Part shown: positions 27,581 to 37,245 of the stretch, piece by piece | How the letters are laid out: every line of letters begins with the position of its first letter | Position numbering within the stretch: position 1 is the stretch's first letter | NCBI GenBank assembly: GCA_041940025.1 | Contig: JBGTSY010000012.1 | Span: forward strand, 1-64,000 | Direction: 5' to 3' | DNA: 64,000 bases | Source of the DNA: UBA5859 sp041940025 | GTDB lineage: Bacteria > Pseudomonadota > Gammaproteobacteria > UBA5859 | Program-made: the position numbers and the translations under genes | The notes under the pieces: generated by a model | Seen by the model: the letters and a program-made list of their open reading frames with translations, nothing else | The model's database searches: none | Told to the model about the DNA's origin: nothing

Positions 27581-28138
27581 ATGGAAGAGATCCAGATCAA
27601 GCAACGGCTAGTGGGCGCTATCATCTTAGTGTTACTGGCGGTCATTTTTCTACCCATGTTTTTGGATGGTGAGGGCTATGAAGCCTATCTTGATGATCAA
27701 GTGCCACCGGTCCCAGCGGCATTGTTGGAGCCAAAAGGTATCGTGCCAGGAAGCGTTCTCGAGGCCGGTGAAAAAGGGGGAGAGCGTTTAACTGCATCCC
27801 CGGTACCACGGGACGAGTCGGTAGCGCCTAAGAAAAAAGTCAATTCAGTTACACCGCAGTCTCAATCTAATAATCAAGCGGCTGAATCGAAAGCCGGTCC
27901 TGGAAGTTGGATTGTGCAGGTGGCCAGCTTTAGTCAACGCCAGAATGCTGAAAAGTTTCGTGACAGGCTGCAATCTGGTGGATTCACTGCTTATCTGGAA
28001 TCTATAACTGTAAAAAACAAACCTGGGTATCGCGTGATTGCGGGTCCATTTAAAACCAAAAGTGAAGCGATACAGAATCAATACCAGATAAAAGCAAAAT
28101 TCTCTACGCAGGGTTTAATAAGAGAGGTAAAGGAGTAG
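27581..28138 (+). CDS. dedD: DedD-like SPOR domain cell-division protein
   Basis: The 185-residue inner-membrane protein has one N-terminal transmembrane helix (VGAIILVLLAVIFLPMF, about 10-27), a Pro- and Ser-rich periplasmic linker, and a C-terminal SPOR domain from about 107 (GSWIVQVASFSQRQNAEKFR). SPOR domains bind denuded glycan strands at the septum. The place between folC and cvpA is the classical dedD locus. An ATG 6 bases earlier is out of frame. Confidence 0.93.
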   Translation: MEEIQIKQRLVGAIILVLLAVIFLPMFLDGEGYEAYLDDQVPPVPAALLEPKGIVPGSVLEAGEKGGERLTASPVPRDESVAPKKKVNSVTPQSQSNNQAAESKAGPGSWIVQVASFSQRQNAEKFRDRLQSGGFTAYLESITVKNKPGYRVIAGPFKTKSEAIQNQYQIKAKFSTQGLIREVKE

Positions 28139-28198
28139 CGCGTTCTCTCTACTAATTTGATAGACTAACTGTCTTTTTGGGCCCAGATTGTCTTCTCT

Positions 28199-28705
28199 AT
28201 GGTTTGGATCGATATTCTGCTTTTACTGATTTTGGCGGTTTCCGCCTTAGTTGGCTGGATCCGCGGTTTAGTGACCGAAGTGTTGTCGATTCTTTCTTGG
28301 GTAGTCGCAAGTGTGTGCTCGCTACTATTTGCTGCATCGGTAGCGATGCAACTGGACACGTGGATCCCTCAACCTGCTCTGGCTTATGCACTCTCGTTTT
28401 TTGTCATCTTCATTGTCGTATTGATGCTTGCATCTTTGGTCAAAGTATTGGTGAAAAAGCTGATACATAAAACCCTGTTAAAGGTTCCAGATAGAGTCTT
28501 TGGTTTGGGATTTGGCACCTTAAGAGGCGGTATATTAATCATCGTTATGGTGATGATTGGTAGTTTAACTCCTTTGAGTCAAAATAAAACTTGGCAAAGT
28601 TCAGTATTTATCCCTCAAGTGTTGTTAGTGGTCAATTGGTTGGAATCCTATTTTCCTATGGCGGCATCTGCGCCCGTCTCTCTGGAACAAAAACTAAATC
28701 TTTAA
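28199..28705 (+). CDS. cvpA: CvpA family membrane protein
   Basis: The 168-residue protein has four predicted membrane helices (about 3-23, 29-50, 58-85 and 100-122) and the family start VWIDILLLLILAVSALVGWIRG. CvpA was named for colicin V production and is linked to envelope homeostasis; the exact activity is not settled. It precedes purF by 16 bases, as in most gammaproteobacteria, and may share its transcript. No clear ribosome site is seen. Confidence 0.93.
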   Translation: MVWIDILLLLILAVSALVGWIRGLVTEVLSILSWVVASVCSLLFAASVAMQLDTWIPQPALAYALSFFVIFIVVLMLASLVKVLVKKLIHKTLLKVPDRVFGLGFGTLRGGILIIVMVMIGSLTPLSQNKTWQSSVFIPQVLLVVNWLESYFPMAASAPVSLEQKLNL

Positions 28706-28721
28706 TAGGTGGACAAGTTAA

Positions 28722-30239
28722 ATGTGTGGTGTTGTAGGAGCAGTATTAAAAAGCGAAGTGAATCTTTTACTGTACGAATCTCTAACGGTGCTGCAGCATC
28801 GAGGCCAGGACGCCGCAGGCATCACCACACTGGATAAGGGATACTTTAATTTAAGTAAAAGTAATGGCTTAGTGCAAGATGTGTTTCAAGCAGACCATAT
28901 GCTGCGTTTGACTGGTCGAGTGGGTATTGGTCACTGCCGGTATCCTACGGCCGGATCATCCAGTTCGTCCCAAGCACAACCATTTTATGTGAACGCGCCT
29001 TTTGGTATTTCTCTGGCACACAATGGCAATCTCACCAATGCCATGGCACTTCAGCAAGAGATGTTTCGCACAGACATGCGCCATGTGAATACAGATTCCG
29101 ATTCAGAAGTGTTGTTGAACATATTTGCGCACGAGTTGCATCGACTTGGTAAAGCCGATCTCGATCAAGAAGATATATTTAAAGCCGTTTCTGCGGTCCA
29201 TCGCCGCTGTCGTGGTGCCTATGCTGTGGTGTTGATGATAAACGGTCACGGTATGGTGGGTTTTCGCGATCCCAACGGTATTCGGCCCCTGGTATATGGA
29301 AAACGGGAGACCGATAAGGGTGATGAATATATGCTGGCTTCGGAAAGCGTCGCACTCGATTTTCAAGGCTTCGAGTTGATTGCCGATGTGCAGCCGGGTG
29401 AAGCTGTCTATTGTGATTTAGATGGCAATCTCTGGACCAAACAGTGTGCGCAGAAAACGCAGCGTTCTCCCTGTATTTTTGAATATGTTTATTTCGCCCG
29501 ACCTGACTCCATGATAGACGGTATTTCTGTTTATAAAAGTCGTTTGAGAATGGGTGAAAAGCTCGGGCAGCAAATAAAAAAACAGTGGCACGATAAGAAT
29601 ATTGACGTGGTGATTCCAATTCCAGACACCGCGCGTACTGCCGCCATGGAATTGGCCAGGGAACTCAATGTGGTCTATCGCGAAGGGTTTATCAAGAATC
29701 GATATATTGGCCGTACCTTTATTATGCCGGGGCAGAAAGAGCGGCAACGATCCGTGAGGCGTAAACTAAATGCCATCGATCTGGAATTTGATGGCAAAAA
29801 CGTTTTGCTGGTGGACGACTCCATTGTGCGTGGCACCACCTCGCAACAGATAGTGCAGATGGCGCGAGATGCCGGTGCCAATCAAGTCTATTTTGCCTCT
29901 GCTGCACCTCCGGTGCGTTTTCCAAATGTGTATGGAATTGATATGCCCAGTGCCAGTGAGTTGATTGGATATGGGCGAGAACCTGAACAGATACGTCAAG
30001 CAATTGGGGCCGACGCGCTCATTTATCAAACATTGGAAGATTTGGAACATGCCGTGTGTGGTCATTATGGACACATTGCCCGATTCGATAGCTCTTGTTT
30101 CAACGGAGATTATGTCACGGGAGATATAGATGATGCCTATCTGGAAAGATTAGACGTGATACGTAACGATACGGCTAAAGAGAAGAGGCGTTCACAGGAT
30201 AAAGGTTATACTGTTTTAGCAGTGCATAATAACAGCTAG
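28722..30239 (+). CDS. purF: Amidophosphoribosyltransferase
   Basis: PurF, 505 residues, commits PRPP to purine synthesis by making phosphoribosylamine with glutamine nitrogen. The N-terminal glutaminase begins MCGVVGA with the nucleophile Cys2. The phosphoribosyltransferase half contains the PRPP motif NVLLVDDSIVRGTTS. The length matches E. coli PurF. AGGTGG lies upstream of the ATG. metZ follows 6 bases later. Confidence 0.98.
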   Translation: MCGVVGAVLKSEVNLLLYESLTVLQHRGQDAAGITTLDKGYFNLSKSNGLVQDVFQADHMLRLTGRVGIGHCRYPTAGSSSSSQAQPFYVNAPFGISLAHNGNLTNAMALQQEMFRTDMRHVNTDSDSEVLLNIFAHELHRLGKADLDQEDIFKAVSAVHRRCRGAYAVVLMINGHGMVGFRDPNGIRPLVYGKRETDKGDEYMLASESVALDFQGFELIADVQPGEAVYCDLDGNLWTKQCAQKTQRSPCIFEYVYFARPDSMIDGISVYKSRLRMGEKLGQQIKKQWHDKNIDVVIPIPDTARTAAMELARELNVVYREGFIKNRYIGRTFIMPGQKERQRSVRRKLNAIDLEFDGKNVLLVDDSIVRGTTSQQIVQMARDAGANQVYFASAAPPVRFPNVYGIDMPSASELIGYGREPEQIRQAIGADALIYQTLEDLEHAVCGHYGHIARFDSSCFNGDYVTGDIDDAYLERLDVIRNDTAKEKRRSQDKGYTVLAVHNNS

Positions 30240-30245
30240 GAAAAT

Positions 30246-31418
30246 ATGAAAAAAGATTCCCCCTCATGGCAGACCCAGGCGATACGTGCCGGTCAGATCC
30301 GCAGTCAAGAGCAAGAACATTCTGAGGCGATTTTTCCTACTTCAAGTTTTGTCTTTGGTAGCGCCGAGGAAGCAGCCTCAAAGTTTGCTGGTGACACGCC
30401 CGGGAACATCTATAGCAGATTCACTAATCCCACGGTGCGTACATTTGAACAGCGATTGGCTGCCTTAGAAAACGCCGAACGTTGTGTGGCAACTGGCTCT
30501 GGCATGGCAGCCATTCTGTGTACCTGCATGGCGTTGTTGCAGTCTGGGGATCATGTGGTCTGCGCGCGAGAAGTGTTTGGTTCCACCGTGACTTTGTTTA
30601 ATAAATATTTGAGTCGATTTGGCATCGATTTTACCTTTGTCAAATTATCAGATCTCAACTCATGGCAACAGGCCATTCAACCCAATACCAAGATCTTTAT
30701 TTGTGAAAGTCCGTCCAATCCCTTGACCGATATTGTGGATATTGCAGCATTGGCGGAAATTGCGCACGAACACCACATTCGATTGGTGGTGGACAACTGT
30801 TTTTGTACCCCTGCGCTGCAACAGCCTCTCAATTTAGGGGCTGATATAGTCATTCATTCCGCCACTAAATTTATAGATGGCCAAGGGCGATGTTTGGGGG
30901 GGGCTGTCTGTGGGGATGACAAAACGTTGGAGGAGGTATTTGGTTTTCTTCGTAGTGCAGGCCCTGCAATGAGTCCTTTTAACGCTTGGGTGTTTTTAAA
31001 AGGGCTCGAAACCTTAAAAATAAGAATGCAGGCTCATTGTCACAATGCGGCCCAATTGGCTGCTTGGTTGTCGCAACAACCAAAGGTGGCTCGAGTCTTT
31101 TATCCTGGATTGCCCGGGCATCCACAGCATCAGTTAGCCAAGAGACAACAGTCAGATTTTGGTGCCATCGTTTCTTTTGAACTGAAAGGTGGGCAAGCTG
31201 AAGCATGGAAGCTGATCAACCAAACTGAAATACTCTCCATCACCGCTAACCTTGGGGATACTAAATCCACCATCACCCATCCTGCCACCACGACTCACGG
31301 TAAACTAAGTGATCAACAAAGACAGGATGCAGGTATTAGCGATGGCTTAGTGCGTATTGCGGTGGGTTTGGAAGCTTTTGAAGATATTCAAGCAGATCTC
31401 ATTGCTGCAGTGAGTTAA
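30246..31418 (+). CDS. metZ: O-succinylhomoserine sulfhydrylase
   Basis: The 390-residue PLP enzyme of the Cys/Met metabolism family has the cofactor lysine K208 in IHSATKFIDGQGRCLGG. The loop SRFTNPTVRTFEQRLAALE and GSGMAAI bind cofactor phosphate and substrate. Position after purF and the QTQAIRAGQ start match MetZ of pseudomonads, which makes homocysteine directly from O-succinylhomoserine and sulfide. Distinguishing this from cystathionine gamma-synthase by sequence alone is not fully safe, but synteny favours MetZ. MetH in the same window would use its product. Confidence 0.92.
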   Translation: MKKDSPSWQTQAIRAGQIRSQEQEHSEAIFPTSSFVFGSAEEAASKFAGDTPGNIYSRFTNPTVRTFEQRLAALENAERCVATGSGMAAILCTCMALLQSGDHVVCAREVFGSTVTLFNKYLSRFGIDFTFVKLSDLNSWQQAIQPNTKIFICESPSNPLTDIVDIAALAEIAHEHHIRLVVDNCFCTPALQQPLNLGADIVIHSATKFIDGQGRCLGGAVCGDDKTLEEVFGFLRSAGPAMSPFNAWVFLKGLETLKIRMQAHCHNAAQLAAWLSQQPKVARVFYPGLPGHPQHQLAKRQQSDFGAIVSFELKGGQAEAWKLINQTEILSITANLGDTKSTITHPATTTHGKLSDQQRQDAGISDGLVRIAVGLEAFEDIQADLIAAVS

Positions 31419-31434
31419 GGGTTTCACGGCTCAT

Positions 31435-32193
31435 TTATTCTGCAAATCCTAAATGTGAATAGCGAAGTAGCGAGATCTGAGTACTGGTGGCTCTTATGAT
31501 ACGTGTTTCTTCCGACCAGTCTCCCAACACATAACGTACACATTTTTTTGAATCGATCGTCAAACGATGTACTGCGGGTCGGTGAGTATGTCCGTGAATC
31601 ATTTGTTGTACCTGGTCGCGGGCCATTGTCGCTTTTACTTCATTCAAGTTGACATCCATGATTTCCAGTACCGAATGTGTTTTGTGCTCACTGCTTTTTT
31701 CTCTTGCCTGTTGTGCGTAGGCTTGGCGTGTGGCAATGGGTTGCATTAAAAACTGTTGTTGCCATTGAGGCTGCCTGACCTGAGCGCGAAATGCCTGATA
31801 GGCAGTATCATCAATACAGAGACTGTCCCCGTGTAGCAACAGCGTGGGCTCGCCAAACAGATTTATGACTGTATACTCAGATAGCAGTCGTGCGCCAATT
31901 GAGTGGGTGAAGTGTTCTCCAAGTAGAAAATCTCGATTTCCGTGCATGATATATATTTGAGTCCCCATAGCGGACAAACGTCTCAGTTGTGTGACAATGG
32001 GTTTTAAAGTACCCATTGGCGCATCGTCGCCTATCCAAACCTCGAATAGATCGCCCAAAATATAAAGATGCTGGGCTTTGCACGCTTCCTCCTGAGCGAA
32101 TTTCATGAACAGCTTCCATGAGTCCTCATCAGCGGATGCCAAATGTATGTCAGAAATAAAGTAGCAAAGCTCGTCCCCTTGATGTTTCATCAT
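31435..32193 (-). CDS. lpxH: UDP-2,3-diacylglucosamine diphosphatase
   Basis: LpxH, 252 residues, removes UMP from UDP-diacylglucosamine in lipid A synthesis at the inner membrane. The calcineurin-like metal motifs are all present: FISDIHLA, GDLFEVWIGDD, MHGNRDFLLG, LLHGDSLC and MIHGHTHRPA. Its ATG overlaps the stop of the cyclophilin gene (ATGA), so the two are co-translated, an arrangement common in gammaproteobacteria. Confidence 0.97.
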   Translation of the reverse strand: MMKHQGDELCYFISDIHLASADEDSWKLFMKFAQEEACKAQHLYILGDLFEVWIGDDAPMGTLKPIVTQLRRLSAMGTQIYIMHGNRDFLLGEHFTHSIGARLLSEYTVINLFGEPTLLLHGDSLCIDDTAYQAFRAQVRQPQWQQQFLMQPIATRQAYAQQAREKSSEHKTHSVLEIMDVNLNEVKATMARDQVQQMIHGHTHRPAVHRLTIDSKKCVRYVLGDWSEETRIIRATSTQISLLRYSHLGFAE

Positions 32194-32804
32194 GAGTTAG
32201 TCAGAATTTCTGTTTTCAAGATGATCACGGGTTGTATGGGATAATCCGCAGGAAAAGGACCCATGGCACGGGTAGGCATTTTGCCAATTTTATCTACTAC
32301 CGACATGCCCGCTATGACACGACCAAAGACACAATAACCCCAACCTTGGGGCGTCGAACTGCGGTAATTTAAGCCGGGATTGTCGACCAAATTGATGAAG
32401 AACTGTGACGTGGCGGAGTGAGGATTGGCGCGTCTCGCCATTGCTAAACTACCACGCACATTGGGCTGTTGGTTGTTTGCTTCGTTCAAAATAGCGCCTT
32501 GGGTTGGTTTCTGCTCGAAGCTTTGGGTAAAACCGCCTCCTTGAATCATAAAGCCATCGATAATGCGATGAAAAATCGTGCCGGTGTAAAAGTCCTGCCG
32601 AATATAAGACAAAAAATTTTCTACGGTGATGGGTGCCTGTTGCGGGTAGAGTGCGAGGATAATTTCACCCTGGTTGGTGAGCATTCTGATACGGATTTCT
32701 TGCTGAGGGGAGACTGGTGCATCAGCGTTTTCTGCTGAGAGGCCATAGCTCACTATCTGCAACCCGATAAAAATTGCAAAGAGCCATTTTCTCTTGCTGA
32801 GCAT
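32190..32804 (-). CDS. Exported cyclophilin-type peptidyl-prolyl isomerase
   Basis: I read 204 residues from the ATG at 32804, preceded by GGGGGAA; the frame continues upstream to 32843 but without support. Residues 1-24 (KRKWLFAIFIGLQIVSYG) form a signal peptide, so the enzyme acts in the periplasm. The catalytic core has IFHRIIDGFMIQGGGFTQ, then RGSLAMAR and SATSQFFINLVDN. It speeds proline isomerisation in exported proteins. It forms a two-gene operon with lpxH and is divergent from cysS by about 100 bases. Confidence 0.93.
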   Translation of the reverse strand: MLSKRKWLFAIFIGLQIVSYGLSAENADAPVSPQQEIRIRMLTNQGEIILALYPQQAPITVENFLSYIRQDFYTGTIFHRIIDGFMIQGGGFTQSFEQKPTQGAILNEANNQQPNVRGSLAMARRANPHSATSQFFINLVDNPGLNYRSSTPQGWGYCVFGRVIAGMSVVDKIGKMPTRAMGPFPADYPIQPVIILKTEILTNS

Positions 32805-32907
32805 GTTAAAATTCCCCCTTTTTTGAGATCCGTTCACTGGCACAACATCATATCGGGTTTTGAGTACACTATGAAGTCGCTGGGATGGAGATCCTGGGTG
32901 AAAGCGT

Positions 32908-34314
32908 ATGACAGAGAAGCAGCTAAGATCGATTCAAATTTACAATAACCTGACTCGTAGGAAAGAAGAACTCATCCCTCTAAGCAGGGGGAAAATTCGC
33001 ATGTATGTGTGTGGCATGACGGTATATGATTATTGTCATCTTGGTCATGCTCGCGTGTTGGTGAGTTTTGACTATATGGTGAGGTTTATGCGCGCCTGTG
33101 GTTATGAGGTGACCTATGTGCGCAATATTACAGATGTGGATGACAAAATCATTCAACGGGCCAACGAACACAATCGAACCATTCAGTCGCTCACTGATGA
33201 GTTCATTGAAGCGATGCATGAAGATGAAAAAAAACTCAATGTATTGTCACCCGATATGGAGCCCAGGGCCACAGAATCTATGGCGGACATCATTGAGATG
33301 ATTGATGTGTTGCAACGAAAGGGGTTTGCCTATGCTGCTGACAATGGAGACCTCTATTACGAGGTGGGGCGGTTTGAATCTTACGGCAAACTCTCGCATA
33401 AACAGGTATCCGATCTGCGAGCCGGTGCCAGAGTTGAGTTAAATCAAGCGAAAAAGGATCCCCTCGATTTTGTGTTGTGGAAGGCCGCTAAAGCAGATGA
33501 GCCGAGTTGGCCATCCCCTTGGGGTCCGGGGAGACCTGGGTGGCATATTGAATGTTCCGCCATGTCGACACGTTGCTTAGGAGAGAGTTTCGATATTCAT
33601 GGAGGAGGATTAGATCTGCAGTTTCCGCATCATGAAAACGAAATTGCTCAGTCAGAAGCGGCTACCGACAAACCATTTGCGCATACCTGGATGCATGTGG
33701 GATTTGTACAAGTCAATAAAGAAAAAATGTCCAAATCACTGGGCAACTTTTTTACCATCAGAGAGGTGCTAAAGCAGTACCATCCTGAGGTCATCCGGTA
33801 TCTCATGATAGCCAGCCACTATCGCAGTCCGCTAAATTATTCTACGGAGCAGTTAGATAATGCGAAGGCGGCACTCGATCGTTTTTATAGTCTGCTGCGT
33901 ACGGTGAAGCCTACAGAAGCGCCGATTGAGGAAGCCTATAGCGAACGTTTTTATCAGGCAATGGCGGATGATTTCAACACGCCAGAAGCGTTGGCTGTAT
34001 TGTTCGATCTGGTACGAGAAATAAATCGCTTAAAAGCGCTGGATGAAGAAGCGGCATCCAAGCTCTGTGTCACTTTGATACAGCTCAGTGATGTGTTGGG
34101 GATCTTACAAGAAGATGCGGAGACTTTTCTAAAACAGAGTCAACGCAACGATGAGAAGTGGTCAGATGATAAGATTGACGCGCTGATTGTTGAGCGTCAA
34201 CAGGCTCGATCTGAAAAAAATTGGGCACGGGCAGACGAGATCAGAGATCAATTAACCCAGGCGGGCATATTATTAGAAGACAGTGGTGAGGCCACTAGTT
34301 GGCGTCGGAGTTAA
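32908..34314 (+). CDS. cysS: Cysteinyl-tRNA synthetase
   Basis: CysS, 468 residues, charges tRNA-Cys. The class I HIGH motif appears as HLGHAR in VCGMTVYDYCHLGHARV, and KMSKS as EKMSKSLGN. The zinc site includes the Cys in MYVCGMT and the C-terminal side ligands WHIECSAMS and GGGLDLQFPHHENE. A usual-length anticodon-binding tail follows. It is divergent from the cyclophilin-lpxH pair, as in many relatives. Confidence 0.98.
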   Translation: MTEKQLRSIQIYNNLTRRKEELIPLSRGKIRMYVCGMTVYDYCHLGHARVLVSFDYMVRFMRACGYEVTYVRNITDVDDKIIQRANEHNRTIQSLTDEFIEAMHEDEKKLNVLSPDMEPRATESMADIIEMIDVLQRKGFAYAADNGDLYYEVGRFESYGKLSHKQVSDLRAGARVELNQAKKDPLDFVLWKAAKADEPSWPSPWGPGRPGWHIECSAMSTRCLGESFDIHGGGLDLQFPHHENEIAQSEAATDKPFAHTWMHVGFVQVNKEKMSKSLGNFFTIREVLKQYHPEVIRYLMIASHYRSPLNYSTEQLDNAKAALDRFYSLLRTVKPTEAPIEEAYSERFYQAMADDFNTPEALAVLFDLVREINRLKALDEEAASKLCVTLIQLSDVLGILQEDAETFLKQSQRNDEKWSDDKIDALIVERQQARSEKNWARADEIRDQLTQAGILLEDSGEATSWRRS

Positions 34315-34524
34315 ATTTTTGTTGCCACAGCATGTGATACATCGCTGATCCAAAATCTTTATATTTGATTCATCTAATCGCCCACCTGACAGAACGGAAT
34401 TTGCCCTAACATGAGTAGGGCCAAGTCATTTTGTGCTGGTTAATTTAAACAATACTATCTGCGATTGTGAGAAGAGAGCCATTGAAAAAAAGCCTGTAGT
34501 GATGAAAAGGCAATAGCACGTTAA
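34315..34524. other. 210-base gap between cysS and folD, nothing recognised
   Basis: The gap separates the convergent ends of cysS and folD. I see no strong terminator stem, reading frame or RNA in it. Confidence 0.4.
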
Positions 34525-35382
34525 CTAAGTAGAATCACTTAATTCCGCTGCCTTCAAGGTATTTTCTAGAAGTGTTGCAATGGTCATTGGACCAACACCA
34601 CCAGGCACAGGTGTGATAAAACTGGCGTTTTGTTTTGCCACATCGAAATCGATATCGCCGACGAGTGAACCGTTTTCTAACCGATTGATGCCCACATCTA
34701 CTACCACAGCGCCTGGCTTAATCCATTCTCCTTGAATGATGCCAGGTTTGCCCACCGCGACTACCAGGAGCTCTGCTTGTCTGACTTGGTAGGCTAGATC
34801 TTTAGTAAAACGGTGACAGCTCACTACTGTGGCACCTGCGAGTAACAGTTCTAGCATCATTGGCCTGCCCACAATGTTGGATGCGCCGACAATCACTGAG
34901 TGCATGCCTTTAGTATTGATGTCGTAAGCTTCTAATAGGGACATGATGCCTAATGGAGTGCAGGGTCGTAAAGCGGGAGAACGCAGCGCTAATTTGCCGA
35001 TATTAAATGGGTGAAATCCATCCACGTCTTTGCTTGGATCGATGCGTTCAATCACTCGCTCAGCATTGATCTGCGCAGGCAAAGGGAGTTGTACCAAAAT
35101 ACCGTGGATTTGTGCATCCCGATTCAATTGATCAATTAATGCCAACAGCTCGGATTCGCAGACCTCAGCGGCAAGATCGTAGGCCACGGAATTAAATCCC
35201 ACTTGTTCACAGGCTTTGCGCTTGTTGCGTACATAGATTTCTGAGGCGGGATCATTCCCTACCAATATGACTGCGAGACCAGGGCAGGATTTTCCTGAAG
35301 CAACCCGCTGCTTGACTCTATTTTTGATATTCTGTCGTAGATTATTGGCGATGGTTTTCCCATCGATGAGGATCGCAGTCAT
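34525..35382 (-). CDS. folD: Bifunctional methylenetetrahydrofolate dehydrogenase/cyclohydrolase
   Basis: FolD, 285 residues, interconverts methylene- and formyl-tetrahydrofolate for purine and formyl-methionine supply. The catalytic YVRNKRKACEQVG and the signatures GILVQLPLP, PSKDVDGFHPFNIGKL and PVPGGVGPMTIATLLENT are intact. It is convergent with cysS and divergent from tRNA-Pro, a common FolD neighbourhood. Confidence 0.98.
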   Translation of the reverse strand: MTAILIDGKTIANNLRQNIKNRVKQRVASGKSCPGLAVILVGNDPASEIYVRNKRKACEQVGFNSVAYDLAAEVCESELLALIDQLNRDAQIHGILVQLPLPAQINAERVIERIDPSKDVDGFHPFNIGKLALRSPALRPCTPLGIMSLLEAYDINTKGMHSVIVGASNIVGRPMMLELLLAGATVVSCHRFTKDLAYQVRQAELLVVAVGKPGIIQGEWIKPGAVVVDVGINRLENGSLVGDIDFDVAKQNASFITPVPGGVGPMTIATLLENTLKAAELSDST

Positions 35383-35480
35383 AGGGTAAGTATAATGTTC
35401 CAGCGGATTTTCCCACTATTTTCTCATGACGGTGTCTCCAGGCCAACCACATGCTTTTGATTTTATTCAAAAGTAGAGGT

Positions 35481-35509
35481 TTGACGCCATTGGGTTAGAC
35501 ACGTATCAT
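35481..35509 (+). promoter_or_regulatory. Sigma70 promoter of tRNA-Pro
   Basis: TTGACG (35481-35486) and TATCAT (35504-35509) are separated by exactly 17 bases and end 39 bases before the mature tRNA. This is a strong consensus match. An inverted repeat CTTTTGA-TTTTAT-TCAAAAG lies just upstream at 35454-35473. Confidence 0.8.
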
Positions 35510-35548
35510 CCCGTCCTCCACGCCAATATGATGCAGTGTTTGGTGAAT

Positions 35549-35625
<77 letters not shown>

Positions 35626-35641
35626 ACTTTTGCTAGGTCCA

Positions 35642-36924
35642 TTCCGGGGACATAGTAACACTTCATACCGGAGACATGGGTAACACTTTTGGAGCGAATG
35701 GGTTTTCACCCATTGGCTCCACCCGGTTCTGTTCCTCGTCAAAAAATCCTATGTCATAGTCCATAAAGCTGACAAGCCATATCTTGTCTTCTACTTCTCG
35801 AATCCCGATATATTGTCCGGCAAAGACTGTACTCAGGTTAATTTTACGCCTGCCCACACAGATTCTGCCACACCGTGTCACTTTGATCGTGCGATCATGA
35901 AATGGATACTCTGGCACATCAGGTTTGAAGTATTGCCTGGCTGAAGGTGTATACACTTCAGCAGGATAGATGCCATTTAGCGCCTGGTGGGGGCGTTCGT
36001 AATTGTATACCTCAATAAACTGATCGAAACGCCCCTGTTGCTGAAGGAAATTGTAGCTGGGAGGCTTGGTTGCTTCTTTCTTCAAGGTCAGATGCATGCG
36101 TTCGTGACGACCGTTCTGTTGTGGATTTCCAGGCTTGATTCGCTCAATGGAAATGCCCAATCGCAGCCACCAGACAGAAAGCCGGCTGAGGCCATACAGC
36201 GCGTGTGCCGAGGCGAACGGCACACCGTTATCCGTGCGAATGGCAGCAGGTAAGCCATATTCCTTGAAAGCCTCTTCAAACACTGGAAAAGCGCCATTTT
36301 CCTTGACGGATTCCAATCCCTCGCAGGCTAACAGGTAGCGAGATTGCTGATCAGTAATTGTCAGGGGGTAGCAATACTGACGATTGCCGAGTTGGAACTG
36401 CCCTTTGAAATCGGCGCACCACAAAGCATTAGGAGAGCGAACTGCTTGCAGCTGAGAGCCTTGTGCTTTGAGTCGTCGACGCTTACGTCGTTTGACTAAC
36501 CCATGCCGATCAAGGACCGAATGAATTGTGCTCTTCGCGGGAGGCTTGAAGGATGGGAATATTTTGGCCAGTTTATCCCGTATCTTGGGAGCGCCCCAGG
36601 TGGGATGCTCCTGCTTAATTCTCAGGATGCTTTTCTCTACCTGGAAAGGCAATTTATTGGCATGCCGGTAGGGTGTTCTCGCCCGATCCTCGAGACCTTG
36701 AAGGCCGCACTCCTTATACCGGTTAAAGATCTTATAGCCTGTCTTGCGGGATATTCCGAACTCACGGCACACAGAGGCCATCTTTTCACCCTCCAGCAGA
36801 CGGGCCACGAATCTCAGTCTTTCATCCATACGATTACACTCTTTCCAAGGCATCTGGGTGGCTCCCAAATGCTGAAATGTGTAACCTATGTCTACGGAAT
36901 ATTCTGTAACCTATGTGTCAGGAA
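35642..36924 (-). mobile_element. IS481-like insertion sequence
   Basis: The element is about 1283 bases with imperfect inverted terminal repeats of about 50 bases, 35642-35690 on the left and 36876-36924 on the right. Each repeat holds two tandem copies of an ACATAGGTTAC-like unit. The left end begins TTCCGGGGACATAG and the right end, read inward, TTCCTGACACATAGG. A single intact transposase fills it. No identical short target duplication touches the ends. The 10-bp string TTTGCTAGGT occurs outside both ends, at 35629-35638 and 36966-36975, but 41 bases away on the right. Confidence 0.85.
35663..36868 (-). CDS. IS481 family DDE transposase
   Basis: The 401-residue transposase has an N-terminal helix-turn-helix region (ASVCREFGISRKTGYKIFNRY, about 31-51) and a basic linker KRRKRRRLKAQG. 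The rve catalytic core carries the DDE residues in CADFKGQF, RTDNGVPF and NGRHERMH. The end of the gene lies within the left terminal repeat and the start just inside the right one, the usual packing. The frame is uninterrupted, so the element may be active. Confidence 0.95.
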   Translation of the reverse strand: MGATQMPWKECNRMDERLRFVARLLEGEKMASVCREFGISRKTGYKIFNRYKECGLQGLEDRARTPYRHANKLPFQVEKSILRIKQEHPTWGAPKIRDKLAKIFPSFKPPAKSTIHSVLDRHGLVKRRKRRRLKAQGSQLQAVRSPNALWCADFKGQFQLGNRQYCYPLTITDQQSRYLLACEGLESVKENGAFPVFEEAFKEYGLPAAIRTDNGVPFASAHALYGLSRLSVWWLRLGISIERIKPGNPQQNGRHERMHLTLKKEATKPPSYNFLQQQGRFDQFIEVYNYERPHQALNGIYPAEVYTPSARQYFKPDVPEYPFHDRTIKVTRCGRICVGRRKINLSTVFAGQYIGIREVEDKIWLVSFMDYDIGFFDEEQNRVEPMGENPFAPKVLPMSPV

Positions 36925-37245
36925 GTACAAACAATTTACAAATCCTTCTAGCAGTGTTCTCAATCTTTGCTAGGTAGTGCTGGCTATATCGCTGAACTTG
37001 CCAGGCCCTCCGTGCCTCGTGGGCTTCTTCATTAGGTGCGGGAACTTCCCCAAATTTCACTAAAACCCGGAAAGTATCAACCGGTTAGCAAATCATCTAG
37101 CACGAGACGCGATCCACAGGTAGCCATTAAGCCATTCTTCCTGTTACAGAAATCCATTGTCGTCGTTCAGTGAGAACCATTTCCGGTCGATAAGCGATCT
37201 GTATCCCTATGAATATGATAATCCTTAGTCATTTTGGTTGATTGA
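36925..37245. other. 321-base gap between the insertion sequence and the HD-GYP gene
   Basis: No reading frame, RNA or terminator is recognised. It contains TTTGCTAGGT (36966-36975), matching sequence on the other side of the insertion sequence, and a short GGGAA-C-TTCCC palindrome near 37043. The promoter of the downstream gene must lie here but no clear -35/-10 pair was found. Confidence 0.35.

Noticed and set aside
30240..30246. Regulatory leader between purF and metZ
   Set aside because: The genes are 6 bases apart, leaving no room for a leader.
35630..36935. Perfect target-site duplication at the insertion sequence ends
   Set aside because: Flanks GTCCA and GTACA differ, and no identical direct repeat abuts the ends.
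36503..36973. 156-codon plus-strand frame
   Set aside because: It lies antisense to the transposase and runs through the right terminal repeat; no family features.
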